Assembly (NCBI GenBank): GCA_026225415.1 | Contig: JAMFSS010000001.1 | Coordinates: 301,081-365,080 of the forward strand | From: Alphaproteobacteria bacterium | GTDB taxonomy: Bacteria > Pseudomonadota > Alphaproteobacteria > UBA9219 | Length of the DNA: 64,000 nt | Direction of reading: 5' to 3' | Notes under the pieces: generated by a model | Seen by the model: the letters and a program-made list of their open reading frames with translations, nothing else | The model's database searches: none | What the model was told of the DNA's origin: nothing | Shown: positions 54,016 to 63,372 of the stretch, piece by piece | Layout of the letters: each line of letters starts with the position of its first letter | Numbering within the stretch: the first letter of the stretch is position 1 | Program-made: the position numbers and the translations under genes

Positions 54016-56202
54016 CTACTTCGCCGCATGCGTCTTGGCATCAATCGCAAACGGCTTCGGCTTTTCCCCATTGCGCCATAATTCGACCATGCGCACATAG
54101 GCACCTTCGATATTCTTCGTATAACGGGCTATATCGAACAAGGGTGCTGTCGGAATATTTTGTGCCAATTTTTGCTTCACGGCGGCCAGTTTTTCCGGAT
54201 GTGTCGCCAAATCCAACGCCTTGGCTTCATATTCCGCCATTGTGTTTGTCGTCAGCTCCGCCAATCCGACAGAACGCAACGCGCTGCTGCTTACCCGCCC
54301 GGCAAATGTTTCACCCAGACAGGTGACTATTGGCAAGCCAGCCCATAACGCATCACTGGCGGTTGTGTGCGCACCGTAAGGCAGGGTATCCAAAAACAAA
54401 TCCGCTAAACGATGCCGCGCCAAATGGTAAGGCAATTTCTGTCCCTGAGCGAAAATAATCCGTTCGCCTTTAATCCCGCGCATCACGGCCTCGCGCCGCA
54501 AATTCGCTTTCACCTCTTCCGAAGTCATGGCGATCAACCACAACACGCTGTTCGGTACGGCCTTTAATAACCGCATCCACACATCGAAAAAGGGCGGCGA
54601 AATTTTATACGAAGCGTTAAAACAACAGAACACCACCCCCGTTTCCGGTAAGCCACATTCAGTTTTGCTTGGTGTCTGCGCCGCGATTTCGCGCTTGGAA
54701 TCATTGGGCTGATAACAATCGGGCAATTGCACGATTTTTTCGGAATAATAACGCGCATCCGCCATCGGTGTCACCACGGGGTCGCCAATGACATAATCGA
54801 TAAAATCGGCGCCCATCGTGCCGGGATAACCCAGGAAATTAACCTGAACAGGCGCGGGTCGGTCGGCCAAAATGCGCGTGCGGGTGCCTTGCGTGTAGCC
54901 CTTTAAATCGACCAACACATCGATCTTGTCTTTGTAAATGCGCCGCATCGCTTCATCATCCGAAGACGCATATAAATCGACGAAATGATCGAAACCCTTT
55001 ACCACACGGTGGCGAATATCGCTGTTATCGTTGTGGCCATAAGAATAAGCGTATAATTCAAACTTTGTGCGGTCATGGCGCTCGATCAATTCTGCCATTA
55101 AATATGCGGTCGCATGCATGTGAAAATCGCACGACAGATAACCGATTTTAATACGCCCGGTATGCTCATGCCGGTTATGCACAAAGGCTTTGCCGCGTGG
55201 AATTCGCGCGGCCCAATTCTGGGTACACAGATGTTGTTCGGCCAAACTGGTGGGGACTGATAACAACAAAAACGGCTCCGCATCTTTGACGACAGAACAC
55301 AAATGATTGACGTCGTTTTTAAACTGGCTCCAATCGCACGCAAGCCGGCGCAAATTGCCAATTTCGATTTGCAGCTTCAGATTATGCGGCGAAGATTCCA
55401 ACCCCTTGCGGCAAGCCTCAATCGCTTCGCCCAACAAACCGCGCTTGCGCAACGTGTGCGCCAGATTGATAAACACATCGGCATATTGCGGGCGCAACGC
55501 GGCGGATTTGCGGTAGGCTTCCGTGGATTCTTCCAAACGACCCAGTTCGTTTAAAGGCTGGCCCAGATTATTCAACGCCTCGGGGAAATTGGGGCGAATT
55601 TCCAACGCCTTTTGATAGGCGGCAATCGCTTCCTCGCGCTTGCCCAACATCATATAGGCAAGGCCAAGATTGCAATAGGCTTCGGGGAAAGCAGGCAAAA
55701 ACGATATCGCTTTTTTAAACGCGTCGATCGCTTCCACAGTCTTGCTTAACCGCTGCAACCCAACGCCAAGATTATAGTAGGTTAAAAAAGAATCCGGCTT
55801 GCTGGCGATAGCCTGACGACACAGCTGAACGGCATCTTCGGTGCGCCCCTGATCCATGAGAACAATCGTCAGATTATTATAGGCATCGGGATTTCGCGGA
55901 TCCAACGCAATCGCTTTGCGGTAAGAGGCGACGGCTTCTTCCGGCCTGCCCAAGGCTATTAACGCCAATCCCAAAGTATTATGGGCGGTCGGATTGTTAT
56001 CATGCAGCGCCAGCGACTTGCGAACCAGATCAACGGCGGTTTTATAATCCTGCGCATTAAAACGGATAACGCCTGCGTGATATAACGCGATTATATCGTT
56101 CGGATTTTCGCGTAAAATATCCCAGTAAAGAGCCTCAGCCTGTTCATTCTGGCCGGCTTCCTGCGCAGCAATAGCGCTGCGCAATTTATCGCTGATAACC
56201 AT
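54016..56202 (-). CDS. TPR-containing O-GlcNAc transferase, SPINDLY/GT41 family
   Basis: 728 residues. About seven TPR units fill residues 5-260 (AHNTLGLALIALGRPEEAVASYRKAIALDP and similar). The GT41 catalytic region follows from about residue 340: GYLSCDFHMHATAYLM (catalytic-site His in the OGT equivalent), DLKGYTQGTRTRILADRPAPVQVNFLGYPGTMG, FCCFNASYKISPPFFDVW with the UDP-binding Lys, and DTLPYGAHTTASDALWAGLPIVT. It should glycosylate Ser/Thr (or fucosylate, as plant SPY does) on cytoplasmic proteins. It is the most downstream gene of a minus-strand carbohydrate unit and lies about 7 kb from a Thr/Ser-rich repeat protein. Confidence 0.93.
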   Translation of the reverse strand: MVISDKLRSAIAAQEAGQNEQAEALYWDILRENPNDIIALYHAGVIRFNAQDYKTAVDLVRKSLALHDNNPTAHNTLGLALIALGRPEEAVASYRKAIALDPRNPDAYNNLTIVLMDQGRTEDAVQLCRQAIASKPDSFLTYYNLGVGLQRLSKTVEAIDAFKKAISFLPAFPEAYCNLGLAYMMLGKREEAIAAYQKALEIRPNFPEALNNLGQPLNELGRLEESTEAYRKSAALRPQYADVFINLAHTLRKRGLLGEAIEACRKGLESSPHNLKLQIEIGNLRRLACDWSQFKNDVNHLCSVVKDAEPFLLLSVPTSLAEQHLCTQNWAARIPRGKAFVHNRHEHTGRIKIGYLSCDFHMHATAYLMAELIERHDRTKFELYAYSYGHNDNSDIRHRVVKGFDHFVDLYASSDDEAMRRIYKDKIDVLVDLKGYTQGTRTRILADRPAPVQVNFLGYPGTMGADFIDYVIGDPVVTPMADARYYSEKIVQLPDCYQPNDSKREIAAQTPSKTECGLPETGVVFCCFNASYKISPPFFDVWMRLLKAVPNSVLWLIAMTSEEVKANLRREAVMRGIKGERIIFAQGQKLPYHLARHRLADLFLDTLPYGAHTTASDALWAGLPIVTCLGETFAGRVSSSALRSVGLAELTTNTMAEYEAKALDLATHPEKLAAVKQKLAQNIPTAPLFDIARYTKNIEGAYVRMVELWRNGEKPKPFAIDAKTHAAK

Positions 56203-56279
56203 TGTCGTGTCTATCCTGATGAATCTCTATGCCTATTCTTTATATCGCACTCGGTAATACTATTATAGGTAGAAATTCA

Positions 56280-56651
56280 CTATTTATCTGTAATTCGCAC
56301 CAATTCGCCAAACGCGGGAAAACCGGCATCCCGCACCAGATTAACGGCATGCGCCGTCTGCAAACCCGAAGGTTTGGCGTCGTTGATAACAATGCGCTCG
56401 CCGGTCGGCAGCCCAAAGATAATCTGGTCAAAACGGATGCCGAAACTTTGCAAGGCCTGGCGCGTCATCGCCTCATGCTCGGGCGACCGCGCCGTCAAAA
56501 GAACAATGCGATCGCCCTGAGATATGGCATTCATAAACGCAACCGCACCCGGCAATACTTCCTCCGCCTCTGACATATAACCATTGTGGCGGAGTAAAGT
56601 CCCGTCAATATCGATCAGCCATGTCTTGCCAAGGTTGCTGAGTTCGATCAT
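56280..56651 (-). CDS. HAD-superfamily phosphatase, small
   Basis: 123 residues with HAD motif I WLIDIDGTLLRHNG (Asp14, Asp16), motif II LLTARS (Thr53) and a motif IV-like VINDAKPSG. There is no cap domain, resembling small sugar-phosphate phosphatases in capsule and LPS loci. The start overlaps the stop of the upstream sugar nucleotidyltransferase/kinase gene (ATGA), so it likely acts on the same sugar phosphate pathway. It is compact but complete in the motifs. Confidence 0.85.
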   Translation of the reverse strand: MIELSNLGKTWLIDIDGTLLRHNGYMSEAEEVLPGAVAFMNAISQGDRIVLLTARSPEHEAMTRQALQSFGIRFDQIIFGLPTGERIVINDAKPSGLQTAHAVNLVRDAGFPAFGELVRITDK

Positions 56652-58177
56652 GGCCGGTTCTCCGTTGCCTGATGAAGGTGATAAAGCCCGTTGAAATAGG
56701 CCGCGAGAATGGAATCATAATCATCATCGACATAACCCGACAAAGCCAGCCAGATAAACGCATGCAAAATCCGCACTGTCGTATAATTGTCGCCGCACCG
56801 CTCGCGCAAAACTTCGCCCAAATGCCCCCAACCGCTTTCCTTAATCTCGACATCCGCGCTTTGTGTGTCCAATGTCAAAATAAAATGCCGGCGATTGAAA
56901 CTGTCGTAATTGCCAATCATCGAATAATAAAGTTTCGCCCAATCATAATTGGGGTCGCCCCAAATGCCCGGTTCGGCAAAATAGCCGCGCGGATCAATAA
57001 ACCACGGCTTTCCTTTGGCATCGATCAAGGTGTTGCTGAACGTCGGATCGCCGTGAATAACGGTAAACCCTGCACAACGCGTCTTGGCAAAAGCCTCCTC
57101 TAACCGGTGGCTTTCTTTCTCATGCAAAATATTCGGAACCCATACCCCATTGACTTTAATCGTTCGCCATTCAGACAGCTCCGGTAAAAGATCGCGCACT
57201 TTCGCAATCCGGTTTACCGTTTTATCCAGATAAATTCTGCGCAATTCCTCTGCCGACGCAGGCTTGCTGCCCAACCCATGCAACTCATCCAATGCATTTA
57301 GAATATTCTCTAAAATCTGCCGCCGACCCTTGGTTCCCCAAGGCAGCTGAAACGGATGATGCCCGTCAATACGCGATAATGTCATCGGCGATGTGCCGAG
57401 CAGGGTAGGGGTATGCCCAAACCCCAACGCGCCAACCTCTTTATACCACGCAGTCTCATGCTCAATCAGATGCGCATATTCCGGCACAACCGCTTCCTTG
57501 ATAACGCGGTCGCCCTGATAGGCAATCCGGTTAAAAAACCGCGTCCCCGCCGTATTATCCCAATGATGCAACAACGCATTCAATGTCCCCAGCTCGACAA
57601 CCTCATCGCAATAAACGGTTTCAAAATCCGCCACATGCTCCGACAGCCAGCGCACAAATTCGCCGCTCTCCGCCAACCCTTCCAACACGCGCTTATTCGG
57701 AAACCAGAACAAACCCATAATGCCGGTGTCGGTGCTGCTCTGCTCGACAATCGCGCCATCCATCACCGACCACCGGCAAACAAAAGAACGCGACAGAAAA
57801 ATAATCGGCTTATCGCCCGTCGGCACCGGCAAAGCATCCTGAAGGCTCAAATCGCTCCACACAATCCACACCGGCTCATCATCGCGCATCATTGCCAAAG
57901 CGTCGGCTATCCCGCTGCTGGTGCCCGTACCGGTTGGCCGCAAAATACGCACCGCTTGTCCCGGCGGCACCACGCGCACATAACGCTCCAAAACTTCGGC
58001 GCGATGCTCTGCTATCACGATGGCGGTTAAATCGCCTTCAATCGCGGCCTGAAACCTGTCCAGCACATGATAAAGCATGGGTTTGCCATTAATCGGCACC
58101 ATACATTTCGGCTTGTTCCAGCAATAATGCTCAAGCCTGCTGCCTTTTCCACCCGCCTGAATAATAAGATGGGTCAC
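56648..58177 (-). CDS. Sugar-phosphate nucleotidyltransferase fused to aminoglycoside-phosphotransferase-like kinase
   Basis: 509 residues in two domains. Residues 1 to about 230: NTP-transferase fold with LIIQAGGKGSRLEHYCWNKPKCMVPINGKPMLYHVL and VWSDLSLQDALP. About 240-509: APH/choline-kinase fold with catalytic FTVIHGDPTFSN and metal-binding WFIDPRGYF. This suggests one protein that phosphorylates a sugar (or amino alcohol) and activates it as a nucleotide derivative. Coupling by ATGA to the HAD phosphatase downstream and to the GT-like gene upstream points to a dedicated activated-sugar pathway. Confidence 0.85.
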   Translation of the reverse strand: MTHLIIQAGGKGSRLEHYCWNKPKCMVPINGKPMLYHVLDRFQAAIEGDLTAIVIAEHRAEVLERYVRVVPPGQAVRILRPTGTGTSSGIADALAMMRDDEPVWIVWSDLSLQDALPVPTGDKPIIFLSRSFVCRWSVMDGAIVEQSSTDTGIMGLFWFPNKRVLEGLAESGEFVRWLSEHVADFETVYCDEVVELGTLNALLHHWDNTAGTRFFNRIAYQGDRVIKEAVVPEYAHLIEHETAWYKEVGALGFGHTPTLLGTSPMTLSRIDGHHPFQLPWGTKGRRQILENILNALDELHGLGSKPASAEELRRIYLDKTVNRIAKVRDLLPELSEWRTIKVNGVWVPNILHEKESHRLEEAFAKTRCAGFTVIHGDPTFSNTLIDAKGKPWFIDPRGYFAEPGIWGDPNYDWAKLYYSMIGNYDSFNRRHFILTLDTQSADVEIKESGWGHLGEVLRERCGDNYTTVRILHAFIWLALSGYVDDDYDSILAAYFNGLYHLHQATENRP

Positions 58178-59355
58178 GCCACATCCTTATCCTGCGCGAC
58201 ACTATCATTCGGCCCATAATAATCCTGCCAGAAGGCGCGGCACTCATCACCCAAGGGGTGCGTAAAATTAAATTGCGGCTTTTCGCCTATGTCCGGATTA
58301 GGCAGCAATACCGTATCATCATCTGCGTTGCATAATCTTGTTATGATGTCGGTAATGCCTAATGCTTCTTCGGCCAGCAAGATTTTTGGCCGGAAGGGAC
58401 GAAGCGCTTCAAACCCACCTGGAAAATACAAACGCTCCAACAAAGTCGGCACGCGCAACCACCCCATCAAATCGGTCCACCCGCTATCCGGCGAAATCAT
58501 CAACTTACAGGTTTTCAGGAAGGTCAGCTCGGCATTCATTTGCGGCGTGTCGGGGGTCAGATAATCAATCGTCCGCTTATAACCGGGCAAATTAAAATCG
58601 CTCGGCCTGCCGTAAATTAAAACCGGCAATTTCAAAACTTCCGCCGCCATGGCCGCCAATTGCCCCATACGCTGGGGGTCGGAATTTCTGCTGGAATTAT
58701 AAGAAACATTACGCAACTGAACGCCAATATGCGGATAAAAATCAAAAGGAGGTCGCGCAAAAAATTCAGGCATATAAGACGGTATCGTGGCATGCCGCGC
58801 CGCATAATATAGATCATCCCCCTCATGCGATTGACGCGATAACTGAAGATGCCATTCCGTCGGCAACAAATTTGGATTGGCATAACGGTCAATAAACGCG
58901 CGACGCAATTCCTTCTGCGCAATAAGAAAAGGTTTTATCTGCTCTTCTACAGGGGCGGAAATGTTAAGAACATAATTTTCTTCAAGTAACCCGCCCAACA
59001 TTTTAAGCGCGGGTGTGCCATGTTGCGCAAGCCGCCCGCATATCTCATAAAGCCCAAATGCTTTTTTAATCTCGGTAACGCGGTCGAAAAAAACCGGATC
59101 ATCAAAAGCCCCACCCACAGGATAAAGCCCCACGCGCCGCGCCGGTATCACCCAACCCGACCGCAACCACGGCTCGATCTGACCCAAAAATGCGCGTATC
59201 TCCACGCCCATTTCACCTAAAAAGGGAAACATGATTTTTCTTCCCTCATGCGCAAGGGGGTGTTTTTCAAGCGCAGGAAAAAGCGAAGCAGGCAGGGCAA
59301 TCTGGCAGGACGCCACATCAATAAAAGTCGCAAGGGCTTTTTGATAAATGTCCAT
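58174..59355 (-). CDS. Glycosyltransferase-like protein, GT-B fold suspected
   Basis: About 393 residues from MDIYQKALATFIDV; a longer frame reaches 59406. The C-terminal third has PVLIYGRPSDFNLPG and LMISPDSGWTDLMGWLRVPTLLERL, resembling the donor-binding DSGPMHLA region of heptosyltransferase-type (GT9) enzymes. The N-terminal part carries FPFLGEMGVEIRAFLGQIEPWLRSGW. Family membership is not certain. First gene of the minus-strand unit GT-like / NTase-kinase / HAD / OGT. Confidence 0.6.
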   Translation of the reverse strand: MDIYQKALATFIDVASCQIALPASLFPALEKHPLAHEGRKIMFPFLGEMGVEIRAFLGQIEPWLRSGWVIPARRVGLYPVGGAFDDPVFFDRVTEIKKAFGLYEICGRLAQHGTPALKMLGGLLEENYVLNISAPVEEQIKPFLIAQKELRRAFIDRYANPNLLPTEWHLQLSRQSHEGDDLYYAARHATIPSYMPEFFARPPFDFYPHIGVQLRNVSYNSSRNSDPQRMGQLAAMAAEVLKLPVLIYGRPSDFNLPGYKRTIDYLTPDTPQMNAELTFLKTCKLMISPDSGWTDLMGWLRVPTLLERLYFPGGFEALRPFRPKILLAEEALGITDIITRLCNADDDTVLLPNPDIGEKPQFNFTHPLGDECRAFWQDYYGPNDSVAQDKDVA

Positions 59356-59535
59356 ATCGGCATTTCCCTGAATATTTGGCGTTATACTGCATGCTTTGCG
59401 GCGCATCTTTTATGCTCGATTCGACCCTATCATGGCAAAAACACAAAGTCATTTCTTAAGAACGCTCAACCTTGACAAGCCCCCCATCGCCTTCATAATC
59501 CCATCCGCTTCGTTATTATAAACAAGGATCAAAGA

Positions 59536-60117
59536 ATGAAGGAACTTTCCAAGGCGACCTCGCGCCGCTTCCACGATATCCGTTATGCCACGCGCTGGTT
59601 CGCGGGCGATGCGGTCGATATCGGTGCGGGCGATGATCCGCTCAGCCATCTTAAATTCTTTTTCCCGCTTCTTAAAACAGTCACCAATACCGACAAAGAA
59701 GACGGCGACGCCATGCTGATGGATTGGGTGGCCGATGAATCCTTTGATCTGGTTCATTCCAGCAATTGTATGGAACATCTGGAAGATCCGGGCATAGCGC
59801 TCACCAATTGGGTGCGCATCTGCCGCAAGGGCGGCCATATCATCATCACGGTGCCCGATGAAGATTTGTACGAACAAGGCGTTTTCCCAACCACATGGGG
59901 CGCGGAACATCTCTGGACATTCAGCATCGGCAAATTGCAAAGCTGGAGCCCGCGTTCGGTAAGCCTGCTGCCTTTTCTGGCGCGTTTCACCGACCGTGTA
60001 AAAATTTTGAAAATCGAACTGCTCGATACAGGCTATATCTATAACGCGCCGCGCATGGACCAAACGCTGGGCATACTGGCCGAATCTGCTATCGAAATCG
60101 TCCTGCAGAAATTATAA
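59536..60117 (+). CDS. SAM-dependent class I methyltransferase
   Basis: 193 residues. VDIGAGDDPLSHLK is the SAM-binding glycine-rich motif. DLVHSSNCMEHLEDPGIALTNWVRICRKGGHIIITVPDEDLYEQG and GAEHLWTFS fit Methyltransferase_11-type enzymes common in surface polysaccharide loci, where they methylate sugars. It is divergent from the minus-strand unit with a 180-bp spacer and is followed by two tandem GT-like genes. Confidence 0.88.
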   Translation: MKELSKATSRRFHDIRYATRWFAGDAVDIGAGDDPLSHLKFFFPLLKTVTNTDKEDGDAMLMDWVADESFDLVHSSNCMEHLEDPGIALTNWVRICRKGGHIIITVPDEDLYEQGVFPTTWGAEHLWTFSIGKLQSWSPRSVSLLPFLARFTDRVKILKIELLDTGYIYNAPRMDQTLGILAESAIEIVLQKL

Positions 60118-60178
60118 GAGGAGGTGAGGGGTAAGGCTCTCAACAATTTACAAAAGACTCTAAGAAAAAGAATATAAA

Positions 60179-61075
60179 ATGGAAACCACCCCACGACCAA
60201 GACCCACCTGTATAATATCCCAAGCCTGCGGCATCGGCGATATCCTCTTCGTCCAGAAAATCGCGCATCACTTCGCGGATATGGGGTATGAAGTTATCCT
60301 GCCCATCCTCGATATCTATGCCTGGATGCGCTATTACATCGAACCGCATCCGCATGTCGAATATCCATTGTTGCAAACCAACAGGCCGGAATTGCGCGGC
60401 ACTTTCAAATTCGCCAAAGAATTTCTTGAACTAGGAGCCAAATGCGATGATTTGTCTTCCGAAGAATCCCGCATCTTCCAACATCCCATTTTGTATGGCG
60501 AAGTCGGCAGCCCGGATTCCTTTGTCTTTCTGGCGCTGGGACCCAGCTATCATTGGCGTGCGGGCGATAGGATGATGCCCGCCAAATATAATTTGGTTGG
60601 CCTCGCTTTTTCCGATTGGCAGGATTATGTGCATCTGAAACGCAGGCCTTCTGTCGAACGTGAACTTTATTACGATGTGCTGGGCTTGAAAGACGATAGC
60701 TGTTTCACACTGGTCAATGAAAATTCCAGCAGCAAAAGCCTGCCATTGCCCGTTCCCGGCACTGTCGTCCGTATGCGCGAAATCGAAGGATTTACCTTGT
60801 TGGATTGGCGCATCGTCGCCGAACGTGCCGCGCAAATTGTCACAATTGACACCTCGCTGGTTCTGATTGCCGAAATTTTGAAACTGCAAAAACCGCTTTA
60901 TATGATTTCGCGTTATGAACCACCCAGCTTCGATGCGGTCGAAGATATCCTCAAACTCAAATGGAATCTGGTGCTGACGCCGGAAACATTACAAGTGCCA
61001 CCGGCAACCCCACCTGTTCAGGAAAGAGCGGAAGAAGAACCACCCCGTAAACGCCGTTTCTGGCAAAGAGGGTAA
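60179..61075 (+). CDS. GT-like protein, tandem paralogue 1
   Basis: 298 residues. N-terminus SQACGIGDILFVQKIAHHFADMGYEVILPILDIYAWMRYYIEPHP; C-terminal RAAQIVTIDTSLVLIAEILKLQKPLYMISRYEPPSFD, like the donor-site region of GT-B enzymes where an Asp-Thr-Ser is followed by a hydrophobic helix. It differs from the next gene by a Pro/Glu/Arg-rich tail (PPVQERAEEEPPRKRR). The middle HLKRRPSVERELYYDVLGLKDDS is nearly identical to its paralogue. Confidence 0.65.
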   Translation: METTPRPRPTCIISQACGIGDILFVQKIAHHFADMGYEVILPILDIYAWMRYYIEPHPHVEYPLLQTNRPELRGTFKFAKEFLELGAKCDDLSSEESRIFQHPILYGEVGSPDSFVFLALGPSYHWRAGDRMMPAKYNLVGLAFSDWQDYVHLKRRPSVERELYYDVLGLKDDSCFTLVNENSSSKSLPLPVPGTVVRMREIEGFTLLDWRIVAERAAQIVTIDTSLVLIAEILKLQKPLYMISRYEPPSFDAVEDILKLKWNLVLTPETLQVPPATPPVQERAEEEPPRKRRFWQRG

Positions 61076-61081
61076 TCAAAA

Positions 61082-61900
61082 ATGGAAACCGCAAAGAAAC
61101 CAACAATGATGATAGGCCAGGCCTTCGGCATCGGCGATGTCCTGTTCATTCAAAAAATCATTCATCATTACGCCGATATGGGTTTTCATGTCGTGGCGCC
61201 GATCCTGAATAACATTTCGTGGATACGCTATTACATCAAGCCCCATCCCAATGTCGAATATCCCGTTCTTCTGAGCCGCCGCGGACATTTTACAGGTAGT
61301 TTCAAATTCGCCGATATTTATACTCAGCTTTATGAAGGCATGTTGCGTGATGTCAAAAATCCGCTTTATAAGACTGCCATTATTTATAATGAAGCCGATA
61401 TCGATAATGGTTTTATCTTCCTGCCACTCAGCAGTTCTTATGCGGCGCTGAATGACAAGCTAATGCCCTCCAAATATAATTTTGTCGGTCTGGATTTTGC
61501 CGATTGGGTCGATCATGTGCATCTGAAACGCCGCACCGATGTCGAGCGCGAACTTTATTATGATGTGCTGGGTCTGAAAGATGACAGCCGCTACACGCTG
61601 GTCAATGAAGAATCCAGCCGCAACGCGTTGCCGCTGGCGGTTCCGGGCAACATCGTCAAACTTGGTCGTATCGACGGCTTCACCTTGTTCGACTGGTCGT
61701 TGGTCATCGAACGCGCTGCGCAGATTGTCACGATCGATACATCGCTGGTGCTGCTGGCTGAAATCCTCCGGCAGAAAAAACCGCTTTATATGATCTCGCG
61801 TTACAACCCGCCCAGCTTTGAGGAAGTCAAAGACATCCTCTCGCTCGACTGGAACCTGATACCCACCCCTCAAGACCTCAACATCCCGGCAGCAGCCTGA
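61082..61900 (+). CDS. GT-like protein, tandem paralogue 2
   Basis: 272 residues, clearly homologous over its whole length to the gene 6 bp upstream: GQAFGIGDVLFIQKIIHHYADMGFHV, HLKRRTDVERELYYDVLGLKDDSRYTLVNEESS, VTIDTSLVLLAEILRQKKPLYMISRYNPPSFEEV. The duplication is moderately old: the core is conserved, while the region around residues 60-110 has diverged. Probable role in sugar transfer or recognition; the family is not established. Confidence 0.65.
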   Translation: METAKKPTMMIGQAFGIGDVLFIQKIIHHYADMGFHVVAPILNNISWIRYYIKPHPNVEYPVLLSRRGHFTGSFKFADIYTQLYEGMLRDVKNPLYKTAIIYNEADIDNGFIFLPLSSSYAALNDKLMPSKYNFVGLDFADWVDHVHLKRRTDVERELYYDVLGLKDDSRYTLVNEESSRNALPLAVPGNIVKLGRIDGFTLFDWSLVIERAAQIVTIDTSLVLLAEILRQKKPLYMISRYNPPSFEEVKDILSLDWNLIPTPQDLNIPAAA

Positions 61901-61951
61901 AATAAGATTAAGAACGAAATGTAGGGTTGGGGCTTCTCCATAACCCACACT

Positions 61952-63046
61952 CTATAAAATTTGTTCCAACCACGCGGCCCATTCTGCCGCCCGATTTTTC
62001 CATGTGTAATGGGTGCGTGTAAACTCGATCTGCTCCTCTAATCTCCCCAGCGTACCGACGGCATCCGCCTGTGCAGCTTGCGCGGTGCGCACTACTTCAT
62101 TCGCAAACATAGTCGCCTTCATGCCATTGGTCAGCGGCTCGGTAAAATCGACCAGATGGGCAAAACCTGCGGTCGTTTCCGGCAAAGCGCCCAGACTGGT
62201 GCTGATCAATAAAGTGCCGGAAGCCATCGCTTCCATCGCGGCGATGCAAGATGTTTCGGGGAATGTGCAAGGATATGACCAGATATCGACTTCCGACATG
62301 GCCTCGGCCAAGCGCGGCTGTGGCAGAGCGCCGATATAGCTGACACCCGGCTGGCTTTGCGCCAGATCATAAAGCGCGGAATAATGATCCGGCACATCGG
62401 CGCCATATATCCCCATGCTCGAAAAAATGCGCAAAGTCGCGCCTTCTAACTGTTTGCGTATGGATGCGAAAGACAGCAACAGGATATCAAGCCCGCGATA
62501 AGGCGTGCTGGAATATCCCAATACGGGCGGGATGCCGTTGCGCAACCAGTTCGCGCTGGAAACGCTGTCCATAAAGGACGGTGACACGGCATTGCGCAGG
62601 ATTTTTATTTTATCCGCTGGCAAACCGAACAGGGCTTGATAATGATCAGCCTGCCATTGGGAAATAAGCGCGAAGCCCGCATAAAGGCTGTGTTCTGTGG
62701 GGTTTTGCAAAGACTGGATAGAGGGCTGGTCATGCGCATGATGTGACCATAAAACAAGCGGCCGTGTGCATCCGACGCCGCGCAAAGTTTGTGCAATCGC
62801 GCCTGATACGGGAACAACAACATCAAAGCCATTAAGCACCTCTGTGGGGCAGGGCAGGTTGAGGAAATGCACGCCATCTACTTGTTTGGGTTCCGAAATG
62901 CCATTGAGGATGGCAACTTCATGTCCTGCCTGAACCAGCATGAAAGCCAGATTGGAAACGGCAGATTGCGTGCCGCCAAGTGGCTGATGCAGATAAGTTT
63001 TCGTGTCATAATTATGGGTGTGGGAGTCGATAAAAAGTATTTTCAT
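61952..63046 (-). CDS. Family 4 glycosyltransferase
   Basis: 364 residues from MKILFIDSHTHNYDTKTY, chosen because AGGAAG lies just upstream; a 13-codon longer frame starts in low-quality sequence. GT-B signatures: HQPLGGTQSAVSNLAFMLVQAGHEVAIL at the N-terminus, VLGYSSTPYRGLDILLLSF in the centre, and PETSCIAAMEAMASGTLLISTSLGALPET as the donor-binding E-x7-E motif. It likely adds a hexose to a surface glycan. It is convergent with the tandem paralogues. Confidence 0.9.
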   Translation of the reverse strand: MKILFIDSHTHNYDTKTYLHQPLGGTQSAVSNLAFMLVQAGHEVAILNGISEPKQVDGVHFLNLPCPTEVLNGFDVVVPVSGAIAQTLRGVGCTRPLVLWSHHAHDQPSIQSLQNPTEHSLYAGFALISQWQADHYQALFGLPADKIKILRNAVSPSFMDSVSSANWLRNGIPPVLGYSSTPYRGLDILLLSFASIRKQLEGATLRIFSSMGIYGADVPDHYSALYDLAQSQPGVSYIGALPQPRLAEAMSEVDIWSYPCTFPETSCIAAMEAMASGTLLISTSLGALPETTAGFAHLVDFTEPLTNGMKATMFANEVVRTAQAAQADAVGTLGRLEEQIEFTRTHYTWKNRAAEWAAWLEQIL

Positions 63047-63372
63047 GGCTTCCTGAAGCGCGGGTTGCACTCTAACTTCTAACAATTTCTATTGTTTAGC
63101 CAGTCTTTTTCATTGTATATATGAAGTCTCTTCCTCGCGCCTTGTTTCGTTCTTCGACTCCGCGTCGCTTCCTGAAATCTCCCCTTCAAAATTCTGGCCG
63201 TGTGCTTGCAACTTTAGTTTTGCTTTTTGTAGGCGGTTCCGGCAAAGTTTGGTTAATGAGTTCTTAAGATTCGCGGCCTAGGATTTTTTGGCTCCCGAGT
63301 CTTCTCGTCAGAGTTGCGTAAGATGGCTAATCAACCTGCTGCTTTTGCAGCCTAATTTTTGGATGTTTATAC
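63047..63372. other. Spacer before the repeat-protein gene
   Basis: 326 bp between divergent genes. It contains a 48-codon frame at 63121-63267 without an RBS (basic, then one hydrophobic stretch), judged unlikely. It also holds an exact CtrA-type box at 63253 and a small GCTGC-TTTT-GCAGC hairpin at about 63334 followed by T-rich sequence. The long spacer looks regulatory rather than coding. Confidence 0.5.
63253..63267 (+). promoter_or_regulatory. CtrA-binding site (TTAA-N7-TTAA)
   Basis: TTAATGAGTTCTTAA is an exact match to the full alphaproteobacterial CtrA box. It lies 106 bp upstream of the repeat-protein ATG. CtrA sites like this control flagellar, pilus, surface and cell-cycle genes. 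Confidence 0.6.

Noticed and set aside
63121..63267. 48-codon frame with one hydrophobic stretch before the repeat protein
   Set aside because: No RBS, stop falls inside the CtrA box, and no recognisable signal peptide cleavage; probably chance.
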